From DASXYG01 sp036502625 (GTDB lineage Bacteria > Actinomycetota > Actinomycetes > Streptosporangiales > Streptosporangiaceae), in assembly GCA_036502625.1 (NCBI GenBank), contig DASXYG010000016.1:62001-126000 (forward strand): DNA of 64,000 bases. The letters are read 5' to 3'. Each line of letters opens with the position of its first letter. Position 1 is the stretch's first letter. The notes beneath the pieces were generated by a model, which saw only the letters and a list, made by a program, of their open reading frames with translations, did not search any database and had not been told where the DNA came from. The position numbers and the translations under genes are program-made. This document shows positions 33,625 through 43,060 of this stretch, in pieces.

Positions 33625-33688
33625 GCCACGCCCCTCTGGCCGCCGGGAGCCTTTCCCGTCCGTCGCGCGTTCTTCTAGCGTGACCCGC

Positions 33689-34300
33689 ATGAACGAGCCC
33701 GGCACGAGCAGCCCCCTGGTGCACGGCGTCAAAGTGGCCGCGGGCATCGTCGCGTTCGTCGCCCTGCTGTGGATCATCGAGGGCGTCAACGCCGTCACCG
33801 GCGACTCCCTCATCCACCTCGGCATCATCCCGCGCACCATGGGCGGCCTCGAGGGCGTCGTCTTCGCCCCGTTCCTGCACGGCAGCTTCGGCCACATCGC
33901 GGCGAACACGCTGCCCCTGCTGATCCTCGGCTTCCTCGCGGCCGTACGCGGCACCCAAAGGTTCCTGGTCGCCAGCGTGATCATCATCCTGGTGAGCGGC
34001 CTCGGCGTGTGGCTCACCGCCGCGTCGGGCTCGGTCACCGTCGGCGCCAGCGGCCTCATCCTCGGCTACTTCGGCTACCTCCTGGCCCGCGGCCTGTTCG
34101 ACCACAGCCTGGTCGACATCGCGATCGCCGTCGCGGTGGCCGTCTTCTACGGCACGCTCATCTTCGCCGTGCTCCCCGGCGCGTCCGGCATCTCCTGGCA
34201 GGCCCACCTGTTCGGGCTCATCGGCGGCGTGATCGCCGCGTGGGTCCAGCGCCGGCCGCGGCTGCGCGCCGCGCCGCCCCGCCCGTCGCTGGGCATCTGA
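33689..34300 (+). CDS. Rhomboid-family intramembrane serine protease
   Basis: A 203-residue protein with six predicted membrane helices. The rhomboid pieces are all present: HGSFGHIAANTLPLL (helix 2 His/Asn), GASGLILGYFGYLLARG with the nucleophile Ser of GxSG, and WQAHLFGLIGGV with the catalytic His. It cleaves membrane proteins within the bilayer; the substrate is unknown. ATG 33689 is used; GTG 33680 is an in-frame alternative, and neither has a clear Shine-Dalgarno. It lies between recG and rsmD, outside the usual cluster content. Confidence 0.9.
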   Translation: MNEPGTSSPLVHGVKVAAGIVAFVALLWIIEGVNAVTGDSLIHLGIIPRTMGGLEGVVFAPFLHGSFGHIAANTLPLLILGFLAAVRGTQRFLVASVIIILVSGLGVWLTAASGSVTVGASGLILGYFGYLLARGLFDHSLVDIAIAVAVAVFYGTLIFAVLPGASGISWQAHLFGLIGGVIAAWVQRRPRLRAAPPRPSLGI

Positions 34301-34361
34301 GCGTCCGGGCCGTCCGCCTCTGCGGCGATAATCGGGTGACCAGGCGTACGGAGGGGGAGCC

Positions 34362-34931
34362 ATGACTCGGGTGATCGCCGGGGCGGCGGGCGGCCGCCGG
34401 CTGGCCACACCGCCCGGCAAGGGCACCCGCCCCACCAGCGACCGCGCGCGTGAGGGCCTGTTCTCCGCGGTCTGGGCGCGCCTGGGCGACCTCGACGGCG
34501 CCCGCGTCCTCGACGTCTACGCCGGGTCGGGCGCGGTCGGCCTGGAGGCGCTGTCCCGCGGCGCCGCGCACGTCCTGCTGGTCGAGTCCGACACCCGCGC
34601 GGCCCGGACGATCCGTACGAACGCCGCGTCCCTCGGCCTCCCGGGCGCGCGGGTCGCGGCCGACCGCGCCGAGCGCGTGCTGGCCGCCGTGCCCGACGGC
34701 GGCCCGTACGACCTGGTCTTCCTCGACCCGCCGTACGCCGTGGCCGACACCGCCGTCACCGCTCACCTGGAGGCGCTGCGCGACCACGGCTGGCTGGCCC
34801 CCGGCGCGGTCGTCGTGGTGGAGCGGGCGACCCGCGGCGCGGCGCTCGAATGGCCCGCGGGCTACGAACCGGACCGGGCCCGTCGCTACGGCGAGGCGAC
34901 GCTCTGGTACGGTCGCGCCGCAGGTGCCTGA
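34362..34931 (+). CDS. rsmD: 16S rRNA (guanine(966)-N2)-methyltransferase
   Basis: A 189-residue SAM-dependent methyltransferase modifying G966 in the 30S subunit. MTRVIAGAAGGRRL and the RPTSDRAREGLFSAV block are diagnostic of RsmD. VLDVYAGSGAVGLEALSRGA binds SAM, and LVFLDPPYA is the catalytic (D/N)PP(Y/F) motif. A GAGGGGGAG site precedes ATG 34362. It lies directly upstream of coaD, as in most bacteria. Confidence 0.95.
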   Translation: MTRVIAGAAGGRRLATPPGKGTRPTSDRAREGLFSAVWARLGDLDGARVLDVYAGSGAVGLEALSRGAAHVLLVESDTRAARTIRTNAASLGLPGARVAADRAERVLAAVPDGGPYDLVFLDPPYAVADTAVTAHLEALRDHGWLAPGAVVVVERATRGAALEWPAGYEPDRARRYGEATLWYGRAAGA

Positions 34932-35001
34932 GCCAATCGCCTGGGTCCAGTAGCGCCGGAGCTGTGGGCGCCGGGCAAGAGAACAAGGCGGGAGCGGTCG
35001 C

Positions 35002-35493
35002 GTGCTTCGAGTGGTGTGCCCCGGGTCCTTCGACCCCGTGACGAACGGGCATCTGGACATCATCAGCCGTTCGGCCCGGCTCTACGACGAGGTGTGGGTC
35101 GCCGTCGGGATCAACGATTCCAAGCGCGGCCTGTTCACCGCCGACGAGCGCATCGACATGATCCGCGAAGTGACGTCCGACCACGACAACGTGCACGTGA
35201 CGCGGTTCCGCGGGCTGCTCGTCGACTTCTGCCGGGAACACGAGATCAACGCGATCGCCAAGGGCCTGCGCGCCGTCAGCGACTTCGACTACGAGTTGCA
35301 GCAGGCGCAGATGAACCACAGCATGGCCGGCATCGAGACGCTGTTCATGTCGACGAACCCGCTGTACTCCTTCCTGTCGTCCAGCCTGATCAAGGAGATC
35401 GCGAAGTTCGGCGGCGACGTCTCCGGAAGCGTGCCCGAGCTGGTGCGCGAGCGGCTGAGCGCGCGGGTCGCGGAGAACCAGAAGCAGGGCTGA
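35002..35493 (+). CDS. coaD: Phosphopantetheine adenylyltransferase
   Basis: A 163-residue hexameric enzyme of CoA synthesis, adenylylating 4'-phosphopantetheine. CPGSFDPVTNGHLDIISRSA holds the TxGH-like nucleotide motif (here TNGHLDI), and the C-terminal SSSLIKEIAKFGGDVSG is the second signature. GTG 35002 with GGGAG upstream. Length and motifs are normal. Confidence 0.97.
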   Translation: MLRVVCPGSFDPVTNGHLDIISRSARLYDEVWVAVGINDSKRGLFTADERIDMIREVTSDHDNVHVTRFRGLLVDFCREHEINAIAKGLRAVSDFDYELQQAQMNHSMAGIETLFMSTNPLYSFLSSSLIKEIAKFGGDVSGSVPELVRERLSARVAENQKQG

Positions 35494-35566
35494 CGCCCGT
35501 ACGACGGCCCTCGTACGGCCTTGAGTTGGGTACGGTCCCCGGGGTTGGGTACCCTGGGTCTTCGTT

Positions 35567-36190
35567 GTGCCGGACACCGGCGAGAGACCGACCCCACGAA
35601 AGCGAGTCACCCTGTCACCGCTTGACCCCCATGCGCCGTATGTGATCGACACCCGATCGCTTGGCCGCTCGCCGGGGTCGATGCACAAGGTGAACCGGAA
35701 AGTGGCGGCCCCGGCCGATCTCGGTGTCGGGCTCGTCTCCGTCCCCGAGGGGATGGACGTCGAGCTGGACGTCCGGCTCGAGGCGGTCATGGAGGGCGTC
35801 CTCGTCTCCGGAACGGTGCGTGCGCCGTTCACCGGGGAGTGCGCCCGCTGCCTGGACCCGTTGGACTCGTTCGTCGAGGCCGACTACCAGGAGCTCTTCG
35901 TCTATCCCGACGACGAGTTCGAACCATCGGACTCCGCCGCCGAGGACGACGACGAGGTGAACCACCTCGAGGGCGATCTGCTCGACATCGAGCCGATGGT
36001 CCGCGACGCGGTGGTGCTCGCGCTGCCGCAACTGGCGCTCTGCCGGGACGACTGCCCCGGTCTGTGCCAGGAGTGCGGCGCGAAACTCGCCGAGGCCGGT
36101 CCCGAGCACGGCCACGACGACCGTGTCGACCCGCGATGGTCGGCACTCCATGCCCTGAAAGACCCGATGAACGACGACCAGGAGGGCTGA
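35567..36190 (+). CDS. yceD: YceD/DUF177 protein (23S rRNA accumulation factor family)
   Basis: A 207-residue DUF177 protein placed, as usual, upstream of rpmF. The conserved core begins [21 protein letters not shown] zinc-ribbon-like set CARCLDPL...[13 protein letters not shown] follows, with an acidic middle. The first 15 residues after GTG 35567 are not typical; a CTG at 35612 may be the true start. In E. coli YceD influences 23S rRNA maturation. Confidence 0.88.
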   Translation: MPDTGERPTPRKRVTLSPLDPHAPYVIDTRSLGRSPGSMHKVNRKVAAPADLGVGLVSVPEGMDVELDVRLEAVMEGVLVSGTVRAPFTGECARCLDPLDSFVEADYQELFVYPDDEFEPSDSAAEDDDEVNHLEGDLLDIEPMVRDAVVLALPQLALCRDDCPGLCQECGAKLAEAGPEHGHDDRVDPRWSALHALKDPMNDDQEG

Positions 36191-36191
36191 C

Positions 36192-36380
36192 GTGGCCGTC
36201 CCGAAGCGGAAGATGTCGCGCAGCAACACGCGCTCGCGCCGATCCCAGTGGAAGGCGTCGGCGCCCGCGCTCGTGCGCTGCCCGCAGTGCCGCGACCCCA
36301 AGCTGCCGCACGTCGCATGCCCGACCTGCGGAACCTACGGCGACCGTACGAACCGCCGGCAGGTCATCGAGCCTGCGTGA
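36192..36380 (+). CDS. rpmF: 50S ribosomal protein L32, zinc-binding form
   Basis: A 62-residue L32: [20 protein letters not shown], then CPQC and CPTC in a zinc-ribbon arrangement (C+ form). GTG 36192 lies one base after the yceD stop; the site GGAGGG overlaps the end of yceD, so the two are coupled. Normal length. Confidence 0.96.
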   Translation: MAVPKRKMSRSNTRSRRSQWKASAPALVRCPQCRDPKLPHVACPTCGTYGDRTNRRQVIEPA

Positions 36381-36702
36381 CGCGTGGCTGAGTCCGTCGA
36401 CCCCCGGTGGGGCCGGCGGACCGACGCCAAGTCGGGGCGGCCAGGCCGGTCGCCCCGTACCCTTGTACCGGGCGATGAAGGTGCGCCCGAGGCCGTGGTG
36501 GTCGCCGCGGATCCCGTACGACACCCGTGCGTATGGGATCCCGGCGTGCTCCTCGTCTTCGGATCCTCGCCATCGCCGCGCCCGTCCGCCGGATCGGCGG
36601 GCGAACGGTGGGGCGGGAAGCCGTCATTCGCTCATCCACGTTGCGCCGTCCGCGGGCCCCGGCCCGTAGGCGGTCTCCGGCGGTGATGAGGAGGCCACAG
36701 CC
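36381..36702. other. 322-bp gap between rpmF and rnc with a long inverted repeat
   Basis: No gene can be supported. The clear element is a 12-nt inverted repeat, GGATCCCGTACG (36509-36520) and CGTATGGGATCC (36530-36541), matching at 11 of 12 positions around a 9-nt loop. It would form a stable hairpin in RNA. It could be the rpmF terminator, an rnc leader structure or an RNase III processing site. A GAGGAGG site (36689-36695) serves rnc. Confidence 0.55.
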
Positions 36703-37443
36703 GTGGCGAGCGGGAAGAACAACCGCGTAGAGGTCGTGCCCATCGAGCGTGCACAGGACGAGCTCGGCGAGTCCCTCGGCGTCCGCATCGGCCTGCCGAC
36801 GCTCGAGCGTGCGCTGACCCATCGGTCGTACGCCTACGAGCACGGCGGCCTGCCCACCAACGAGCGCCTGGAGTTCCTCGGCGACTCGGTGCTCGGCCTC
36901 GTGGTGACCGACACGCTCTTCCGCGGCCACCCCGACCTCCCCGAGGGCCAGCTCGCGAAGCTGCGCGCCGCCGTGGTGAACATGCGGGCGCTCGCCGGGG
37001 TGTCGCGCGGCCTGAAGCTGGGCCACTACATCCGCCTCGGCCGCGGCGAGGAGGGCACCGGCGGGCGCGACAAATCCTCCATCCTGGCCGACACCCTGGA
37101 GGCCGTGATCGGCGCGGTCTACCTCGACCTCGGTCTCGGCGAGGCGTCGGCGCTGATCCACCGGCTGTTCGACCCCGTCATCGCGAAGTCGTCGCGGCTC
37201 GGCGCCGGGCTCGACTGGAAGACCTCGCTGCAGGAGCTGACCGCGTCGGAGGAGCTCGGCGTCCCCGAGTACCTCGTCGACGAGAGCGGCCCCGACCACA
37301 TGAAGAGCTTCCGCGCGTCGGTCCGCGTGGCCGGCCACCAGTACGGCGCGGGCGAGGGCCACAGCAAGAAGGAAGCCGAGCAGCAGGCCGCGGAGGCCGC
37401 GTGGACCGCGATCCGCGCGGGCCTCGACGGCCAGGCGGGCTGA
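36703..37443 (+). CDS. rnc: Ribonuclease III
   Basis: A 246-residue double-strand-specific RNase for rRNA processing and mRNA turnover. The catalytic signature [18 protein letters not shown] is near residue 50, and the second metal site is [17 protein letters not shown]-terminal dsRNA-binding domain ([16 protein letters not shown] ... [15 protein letters not shown]) completes it. GTG 36703. The long hairpin-bearing leader could be a target of its own product. Confidence 0.96.
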   Translation: MASGKNNRVEVVPIERAQDELGESLGVRIGLPTLERALTHRSYAYEHGGLPTNERLEFLGDSVLGLVVTDTLFRGHPDLPEGQLAKLRAAVVNMRALAGVSRGLKLGHYIRLGRGEEGTGGRDKSSILADTLEAVIGAVYLDLGLGEASALIHRLFDPVIAKSSRLGAGLDWKTSLQELTASEELGVPEYLVDESGPDHMKSFRASVRVAGHQYGAGEGHSKKEAEQQAAEAAWTAIRAGLDGQAG

Positions 37444-37469
37444 CCACCGGCGATCGGGGAGGGGCGGCC

Positions 37470-38378
37470 GTGCCGGAGCTTCCGGAGGTCGAGGTCGTAC
37501 GCACCGGCCTGGCGCGGTGGGTGGCCGGGCGCCGGGTGGCGTCGGTGGAGGTCCTGCACCCGCGCGCGATCCGGCGCCACGTCCCGGGCCCGGCCGACTT
37601 CGCGGCGCGGCTGACCGGCCGGGTGTTCGGCGAGGCGCGGCGGCGCGGCAAGTACTTCTGGGTCCCGCTGGGCGACCCCGCCGACTCCGCGCTGCTCGGC
37701 CACCTCGGCATGAGCGGCCAGATGCTCGTCGGCGACCCCGGCCGGCCGCGTGAGAAGCACCTCCGGGTGCGGTTCACCTTCGACGACGGCGGCGGCGACC
37801 TCCGCTTCGTCGACCAGCGCACGTTCGGGGGCCTGCTCGTCGCCGACCTCGTGCCGGACGCCGCGGCCACCACCCACGACGCCGCGCTCCTCCCTCTACC
37901 CATCGCGCACATCGCCGCCGACCCGATGGACCCCGCGTTCGACGACGAGGCGTTCACCACGGCGCTGCGCCGGCGCGACACGGAGATCAAGCGCGCGCTG
38001 CTCGACCAGTCGCTGATCAGCGGCGTCGGCAACATCTACGCCGACGAGGCGCTGTGGCGCGCCCGCCTGCACGGCCGCCGCCCGACCCGTACGCTCACCC
38101 GGCCCGAGATCGCCCGGGTGCTCGCGGCGGTGCGCGAGGTGATGGGCGCGGCGCTGGCGTCCGGCGGCACGAGCTTCGACAGCCTGTACGTCAACGTCAA
38201 CGGGGAGAGCGGCTACTTCGACCGGTCGCTGGAGGCGTACGGCCGCGAGGGCGAGCCGTGCCGGCGCTGCGGCACCCCGATCCGCCGCCAGGCGTTCATG
38301 AACCGGTCGTCGTATTTCTGTCCGCACTGCCAGCCGGTTCCGCGTCGCCGGGTGCCCGCCGCGCGGCCCGTTTCCTGA
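37470..38378 (+). CDS. mutM: Formamidopyrimidine-DNA glycosylase
   Basis: A 302-residue base-excision repair enzyme removing 8-oxoguanine. It starts [13 protein letters not shown] after initiator Met, giving the catalytic N-terminal Pro and Glu. The helix-two-turn-helix [20 protein letters not shown] and the zinc finger CRRCGTPI...YFCPHCQP are intact. GTG 37470 with GGGGAGGGG upstream. Its last 83 bp overlap the convergent dedA-like gene, exactly over the zinc-finger region. Confidence 0.96.
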   Translation: MPELPEVEVVRTGLARWVAGRRVASVEVLHPRAIRRHVPGPADFAARLTGRVFGEARRRGKYFWVPLGDPADSALLGHLGMSGQMLVGDPGRPREKHLRVRFTFDDGGGDLRFVDQRTFGGLLVADLVPDAAATTHDAALLPLPIAHIAADPMDPAFDDEAFTTALRRRDTEIKRALLDQSLISGVGNIYADEALWRARLHGRRPTRTLTRPEIARVLAAVREVMGAALASGGTSFDSLYVNVNGESGYFDRSLEAYGREGEPCRRCGTPIRRQAFMNRSSYFCPHCQPVPRRRVPAARPVS

Positions 38379-38958
38379 GGCGGCGGCGCACCCCCACGAC
38401 GGCCAGCGCGGTGATCGTCGCGCTCACCATGACGGCGAGCGCGATGTGCACGACATCCGGCGGCAGCAGGTTGCCGCCCGCGTAGCCGATGAGCATCGCG
38501 GGCCCGGCCCACAGCGCCTCGGCGACCACCGCGCAGATCAGGAAGTGCCGCCCGTTGACGCCGAGGCGCCCGGCGCCGAGCGCGGCGGCCGTACGCCCGG
38601 CGGGCAGGTAGCGCGCGGCCACCAGGACGAGCACGCCATGGCGGGTGAACCGGCGTTCCCACCGCTCGATGCGGTCGGTGTCGTGGCGGGGCTCAAGGGC
38701 CCGGCGCCGCGCGCCGCGGGTGTGCGCGAGCCCGCGGCCGAGCCGGTATCCGGCCAGGTCGCCGACTGACGCGCCGAGCATTCCGGCGGCGAAGACCGGG
38801 ACGGGGGACAGGTGGCCGGTCGCCGCGACCACCCCGGCGGCGATCATCGTGGCGCCGCTCGGCAGCACCGGCACGAACAGGTCGGCGGCGGCGATGCCGC
38901 AGAGCACGAGGTAGGCGAAGATCGGCACGGCCGGCAATGTGATCGTCGACGCCAGCAT
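38296..38958 (-). CDS. DedA/SNARE-associated-like membrane protein
   Basis: A 220-residue membrane protein of the DedA family: [57 protein letters not shown] and a final membrane helix. Family members are linked to polyprenyl-phosphate or phospholipid flipping. The ATG (complement of 38956-38958) follows a G-run; an open frame extends upstream to 39063 but has no better start. The C-terminal 27 residues are encoded opposite the end of mutM. Confidence 0.85.
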   Translation of the reverse strand: MLASTITLPAVPIFAYLVLCGIAAADLFVPVLPSGATMIAAGVVAATGHLSPVPVFAAGMLGASVGDLAGYRLGRGLAHTRGARRRALEPRHDTDRIERWERRFTRHGVLVLVAARYLPAGRTAAALGAGRLGVNGRHFLICAVVAEALWAGPAMLIGYAGGNLLPPDVVHIALAVMVSATITALAVVGVRRRLRKRAARRAPGDAEPAGSADRNTTTGS

Positions 38959-39140
38959 CCGATCGGCCCCCCACCCGTCCGCATTCGGTTCGGCCCGAAA
39001 TCCCCCAATGGGCCGCATCACCAAACAGTTTCTGTGAAGCGAAGTATTCCGCACCGTACGCACGAACCCTGTGACGGGGCTGGACGGGCGCGTCTCCGTA
39101 CGGGACGCCCCTGGTCAGGCGCCCCGTACGGGCCGGGTTC

Positions 39141-40718
39141 TCAGGCCCCGGCGGTGGTGACGTCGCGGCGGGCGAAGACGAACAGCCCGACCGCCGCCAG
39201 GACCACGCCGATCGCGGCGAGCACCGCGGAGCTGCCGATGTCGAAATCGGCGGCGGGCATCAGCGCGACGTGGTGGAACGGCGAGATCTGTAGCACACCG
39301 TCCGGGACGTTGAGCACCGCCCCGAACAGGCTGAGCAGGATCGCGGCGCCGAGCACCCCGATGGTGAGCGTGTTCGCCTGGCGCGGCACGACCGCGATCG
39401 CGAACACCGCGAGCCCGGCGAACAGCAGCGTCACCGGCAGGGCGTTCAGCCCGGACAGGAAGATCCGCGGCACGCCCGACACCCCCGACGCCCCGGCGGT
39501 GGCCGCCATGGTGGCGCCGCCGACCGCGGCCGTGAGGACCGCCGCGGCGAGGCCGACCAGGAGGTGGGAGCCGAGCCAGCGCACCCGTCCGACCCCGCGC
39601 GCCATCACCGGCTCGGCGCGCAGCGCCGCCTCCTCGCGCCGCGCCGTCAGCACGCACAGCGCGGCCGTGGCCGCGACCGCCGCGTCGACGAGCGAGAAGA
39701 TCGCGCCGAGGAAGGCCATCGACAGGTCGTTCGACCCGCCGATGCGCGCGAACATCTGGTTCATCTGCTGGCCGGACTCCTGCAGCACCGCGCCGAAGTC
39801 GCCGGACATCCCGCCGAACGCGCCGCCGACCACCGCGAGCACGACGATCCACGCCACCGCGGTGCCCCACTGGAGCCGGGCGGCGAGCGCCTCCGGCGTG
39901 GTCAGCCACCGGCTGCGCGGCGGCCCGGGGCGTACGCCGAGCAGCCCGGCGAGCATGTCGCGGTTCCGTTCCGCCGCCAGCGCCACGGCGACCAGCACGA
40001 CCGCCGCCGCGACCAGCAGCGCCACCGGCGTCCAGGCGTTCTGGTCGTACGCGCGGATCCGCTGGAACCAGCCGATCGGCGTCAGCCACGACATCCAGGC
40101 GCGGTCCGCGCTGCCGTCGGCGGCGGCGCGCAGCCCGTACGCCACCGCCAGCACCGCGCCGGCCAGCCCGGCGGCGGCGCGCGCGGTGCTCGCGACCTGG
40201 GCGGCGATCGCGCCCACGCCGACGAACACCAGCCCGACCGCGGCGACGCCCGCGCCGAACACGACCGCGCCCGCGCCGTCGGCGCTCAGCATGCCGAGCA
40301 TGGTGAGCAGCCCGGTCAGCAGGCAGCCGACGGTGGCGACGGCCACGCCGGCGGCCAGCGGCGCGGTGCGCGCCAGCGGCGCCGCCCACACCAGCTCGCG
40401 GCGCCCCGACTCCTCTTCGGCACGGGTCAGCTTCACGACGGTGAGCAGCGCGAACAGCCCGACGAGCACCGCGATGATCGTGCCGTACCGCCAGAACGTG
40501 AACGCGCCGTTGGTGGTCAGGTCGTGCGGCACGCCGTAGATGGTGCGCAGCGCGGGCACGTCGGCGGTGCGCACGAGTGCCGCACGCTGCGCGGCGGTGG
40601 GATAGAGCTGCTGGTATCCGCTGATGCCGCCGAGCGCGAGGACCAGCCCGCCGAGCGGCCACAGCACGAGCCGCAGCCGCACCTGCCGCAGGCCGAGCCG
40701 CAGCAGCGTGGCGTTCAT
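39141..40718 (-). CDS. ABC-2-type exporter permease
   Basis: A 525-residue protein with about 12 hydrophobic helices in two similar halves, as in fused actinomycete drug/polyketide exporter permeases. One half opens with MNATLLRLGLRQVRLRLVLW; EEESGRRELVWAAPLART and ARREEAALRAEPVMARGVGR are the coupling-loop segments of the two halves. It overlaps the ATPase gene by 4 nt and forms a two-gene exporter with it. Substrate unknown. Confidence 0.87.
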   Translation of the reverse strand: MNATLLRLGLRQVRLRLVLWPLGGLVLALGGISGYQQLYPTAAQRAALVRTADVPALRTIYGVPHDLTTNGAFTFWRYGTIIAVLVGLFALLTVVKLTRAEEESGRRELVWAAPLARTAPLAAGVAVATVGCLLTGLLTMLGMLSADGAGAVVFGAGVAAVGLVFVGVGAIAAQVASTARAAAGLAGAVLAVAYGLRAAADGSADRAWMSWLTPIGWFQRIRAYDQNAWTPVALLVAAAVVLVAVALAAERNRDMLAGLLGVRPGPPRSRWLTTPEALAARLQWGTAVAWIVVLAVVGGAFGGMSGDFGAVLQESGQQMNQMFARIGGSNDLSMAFLGAIFSLVDAAVAATAALCVLTARREEAALRAEPVMARGVGRVRWLGSHLLVGLAAAVLTAAVGGATMAATAGASGVSGVPRIFLSGLNALPVTLLFAGLAVFAIAVVPRQANTLTIGVLGAAILLSLFGAVLNVPDGVLQISPFHHVALMPAADFDIGSSAVLAAIGVVLAAVGLFVFARRDVTTAGA

Positions 40719-41680
40719 CGCGCGCTCCCCGCCGACCGTGCCGCACCGTCCGTACGCGCGGGGTCCGCGTCCGGGTCGCCGGGGTCGCCCGCGTAGTAGC
40801 CGAGGAACAGCTCCTCCAGCGACGGCGGGCGGCTGACGAGCGTACGGACACCGGCCTCGGTCAGCGCCGCGAGCAGTTCGGGCGTGGCGTCGGGGTGGAT
40901 GTGGCAGGTCAGGGCGTAGCCGTCGCGCTCGGGCACGACGGTGAGGCCGGTGATGCCGGCCACGTGGTCGAGGTCGGCGCGCGGCGGGCGCGCGGTGTGC
41001 GCCTCGACCGCGGACATCGACAGGTGCCGCAGCTCCGACAGGGTTCCGGACTCGACGAGGGCGCCGTCCTTGATGATGCCGACGCGGTCGCACAGCGCCT
41101 CGGCCTCGGCGAGGATGTGCGACGACAGGAAGACCGTACGGCCCTCGCGCTTGGCCTCGCGCACGCAGTCCTGGAAGACCGACTCCATCAGCGGGTCGAG
41201 GCCGCTCGTCGGTTCGTCGAGGACGAGCAGTTCGGCGCGGGAGGCCAGCGCCGCGACCAGCGCGACCTTCTGCCGGTTGCCCTTGGAGTAGGCCTTGCCG
41301 CGCACGGTCGGGTCGAGCTGGAAGCGCTCGACGAGGTCGGCGCGGCGCTTCTCGTCGCCGCCGCCGTTGAGCGCGAGCAGCACGTCGATCGCCTGGCCGC
41401 CGGTGAGCCGTGGCCACAGCGAGACGTCGCCGGGCACGTACGCGACCCGGCGGTGCAGCTCGCGCGCCTCGCGGCGGGAGTCGAGGCCGAGGACGACGGC
41501 GGTGCCGGAGTCGGCACGCAGGAGATCCAGCATGATGCGGATCGTGGTCGACTTCCCGGCGCCATTGGGCCCGAGGAAGCCGTAGACCTCGCCGGTCGCG
41601 ACATCGAGGCTGAGGTCGTTCAGCGCCCTGGTGCGACCGTAGTGCTTCGTCAGCTCGGTGAGCTGGATTGCGGTATCCAC
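40715..41680 (-). CDS. ABC exporter ATP-binding protein
   Basis: A 321-residue ATPase. Walker A GFLGPNGAGKSTTIRIMLD is near residue 35, the signature region is KAYSKGNRQKVALVAALASR (YSKGN in place of LSGGQ), Walker B is LLVLDEPTSGLDPLME, and the switch His is in SSHILAEAEAL. The C-terminal 90 residues match drug-exporter ATPases. GTG start, complement of 41678-41680, right next to the palindrome GTTCGCGAAC. Probably repressed by the divergent GbsR-like protein. Confidence 0.92.
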   Translation of the reverse strand: MDTAIQLTELTKHYGRTRALNDLSLDVATGEVYGFLGPNGAGKSTTIRIMLDLLRADSGTAVVLGLDSRREARELHRRVAYVPGDVSLWPRLTGGQAIDVLLALNGGGDEKRRADLVERFQLDPTVRGKAYSKGNRQKVALVAALASRAELLVLDEPTSGLDPLMESVFQDCVREAKREGRTVFLSSHILAEAEALCDRVGIIKDGALVESGTLSELRHLSMSAVEAHTARPPRADLDHVAGITGLTVVPERDGYALTCHIHPDATPELLAALTEAGVRTLVSRPPSLEELFLGYYAGDPGDPDADPARTDGAARSAGSAR

Positions 41681-41716
41681 GTTCGCGAACGTAGCATGTG
41701 TTCAATAATTTCTGAA
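41681..41716. promoter_or_regulatory. Palindromes between ABC exporter and its regulator
   Basis: GTTCGCGAAC (41681-41690) abuts the exporter start. TTCAATAATTTCTGAA (41701-41716) is a 16-bp partial palindrome (12 of 16 symmetric) in an AT-rich stretch. One or both are plausible operators for the GbsR/MarR-like protein. Which one is used is unknown. Confidence 0.5.
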
Positions 41717-41794
41717 GCTAGAGAACCGTTAAGATTCCGTATGGGCGCCGGGGCGTGTGCCGGAGGCGGGCACGGCCCGGTGGAAGGGGAGGCA

Positions 41795-42280
41795 ATGAGC
41801 GAAACCGAGGAACTGGCCGAGGTCTCCGAGCGCATGGCGCTCCTGCTGACCGACCTCAGCATGCAGCGGATGACCGCCCGTGTGATGAGCGCGTTCGTGT
41901 TCACCGAGGAGCCCGCGCTGACGTCCGGCGAGCTGTGCGAGCGCCTGCACGCGAGCGCCGGCGCCGTCTCGATGGCGATCAAGACGCTGACAACGCTCGA
42001 CCTGCTCGAACGCGTGCCGGTGCCGGGCAGCCGCCGCGACCACTACCGGCTGCGCGACGATCCGTGGGCGGTGATGTCCAGCGCCGAGCCCGCCGCGTTC
42101 GACGCGCTGCGCAAGCTCGCCGACGAGGGCCTGGAGCGTGTCGAGCCCGACAGTGATATCGCTCATAGGCTGGCGAACATGCGCGACTTCTACGCGTTCG
42201 TCCAGCAGGAGATCCCGAAGATGATGGAGCGGTGGCGCGACCTGAAGCGCGACGGCGGGCAGCCGCAGGGCGCGAGTTGA
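41795..42280 (+). CDS. GbsR/MarR-family regulator of the ABC exporter
   Basis: A 161-residue winged-helix protein: [20 protein letters not shown], then [20 protein letters not shown] as the reading helix and [15 protein letters not shown] as the wing. Such GbsR-like proteins are often divergent from two-gene ABC exporters in actinomycetes. ATG 41795 has the site GGGGAGG. The stop overlaps the TTG start of acyP (TTGA). Confidence 0.88.
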   Translation: MSETEELAEVSERMALLLTDLSMQRMTARVMSAFVFTEEPALTSGELCERLHASAGAVSMAIKTLTTLDLLERVPVPGSRRDHYRLRDDPWAVMSSAEPAAFDALRKLADEGLERVEPDSDIAHRLANMRDFYAFVQQEIPKMMERWRDLKRDGGQPQGAS

Positions 42281-42573
42281 CCGGCGCGGCCGAACCCGGT
42301 GCGACCGTACGGCTGACCGCGTGGGTGCGCGGCCACGTGCAGGGCGTGGGTTTCCGCTGGTGGGTCCGCGCCCGCGCGCTGGAGCTCGGGCTCGTCGGGT
42401 CGGCGGGCAACCTGCGCGACGGCCGTGTGGAGGTGGTCGCGCAGGGGCCGGAGGACCGCTGCCGCGCGCTGCTCGACGCGTTGCGCGGCGGCGCGACCCC
42501 GGGGCATGTGGCCGGGGTCTCCGAACTTTGGAGCGATCCACGTCCCGGTATCCAAGGATTCGTCGAAAGATAA
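42277..42573 (+). CDS. acyP: Acylphosphatase
   Basis: A 98-residue acylphosphatase hydrolysing carboxyl-phosphate bonds. [20 protein letters not shown] has the phosphate-binding Arg, and [17 protein letters not shown] the catalytic Asn. The start is taken as TTG 42277, overlapping the upstream stop; the next internal starts would cut into the fold. It lies between mutM and smc as in many actinomycetes, although here the DedA, ABC and GbsR genes intervene. Confidence 0.9.
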   Translation: MTGAAEPGATVRLTAWVRGHVQGVGFRWWVRARALELGLVGSAGNLRDGRVEVVAQGPEDRCRALLDALRGGATPGHVAGVSELWSDPRPGIQGFVER

Positions 42574-42775
42574 CCTTCCGTAATCGTCGAGTGGTGGGGC
42601 TGGAAAAGGACAAAGTGCCTTCGCGGGACGGGCGGGGCAGATCGCGTTACCGATTCGTGATGCTCAACTTGACTGCGTACCGGTGTGGTGAGAACCTGGA
42701 CGCATCACCACGCGCACCATTTCACAATCAGTGTGCGCGGATCTTCTGGTCACTCAGTGTGGAGGACCCACAACC

Positions 42776-42970
42776 ATGGCGAAGGCTTTGTATGGCCACG
42801 TCGGCGGTCCTGATCCCCGGATGGTCTCGGAGGTACGTCGTCTTCAGCAGCGCGTACGTGACCTTGAGGCCGAGCTCAACCGGCTTCAGGCACAGAACGA
42901 CGCGATGGCGGCGAACGTCCGCGAGGATCTGCTAAGGATCGAGCCGGACCGCGAGCCCGCACTCACGTAA
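42776..42970 (+). CDS. Small conserved coiled-coil protein
   Basis: A 64-residue protein starting MAKALYGHVGGPDPRMVSEV. A heptad-rich helix follows (VRRLQQRVRDLEAELNRLQA), ending in EPALT. A protein of this form near acyP/smc is conserved in actinomycetes as I recall, with no known function. A GGAGG site (42761-42765) serves ATG 42776. A TTGACT box (42669-42674) and a GTGGTGA/TCACCAC dyad (42685-42711) lie in its 200-bp upstream region, so it likely has its own regulated promoter. A terminator follows. Confidence 0.82.
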   Translation: MAKALYGHVGGPDPRMVSEVRRLQQRVRDLEAELNRLQAQNDAMAANVREDLLRIEPDREPALT

Positions 42971-42991
42971 CTCGGGCTCGACGCGAGAGAA

Positions 42992-43017
42992 AAGGGACGT
43001 CGTACGCGACGTCCCTT
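42992..43017 (+). terminator. Intrinsic terminator after the coiled-coil gene
   Basis: A perfect 11-bp stem AAGGGACGTCG/CGACGTCCCTT with loop TACG, followed by ACGTTTTGCCTTTT. It is the most canonical U-rich terminator in the window. It also lies just beyond the stop of the convergent iclR gene. Confidence 0.92.
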
Positions 43018-43060
43018 ACGTTTTGCCTTTTCACGACGGTGATGGTGCGCCCACTCCGGC

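Noticed and set aside
28237..34059. A 1940-codon open frame on the minus strand opposite fakA, MFS, recG and the rhomboid gene.
   Set aside because: It lies antisense to several certain genes, has low-complexity Arg/Gly/Pro/His-rich content and no recognisable domain. It is a by-product of G/C at third codon positions.
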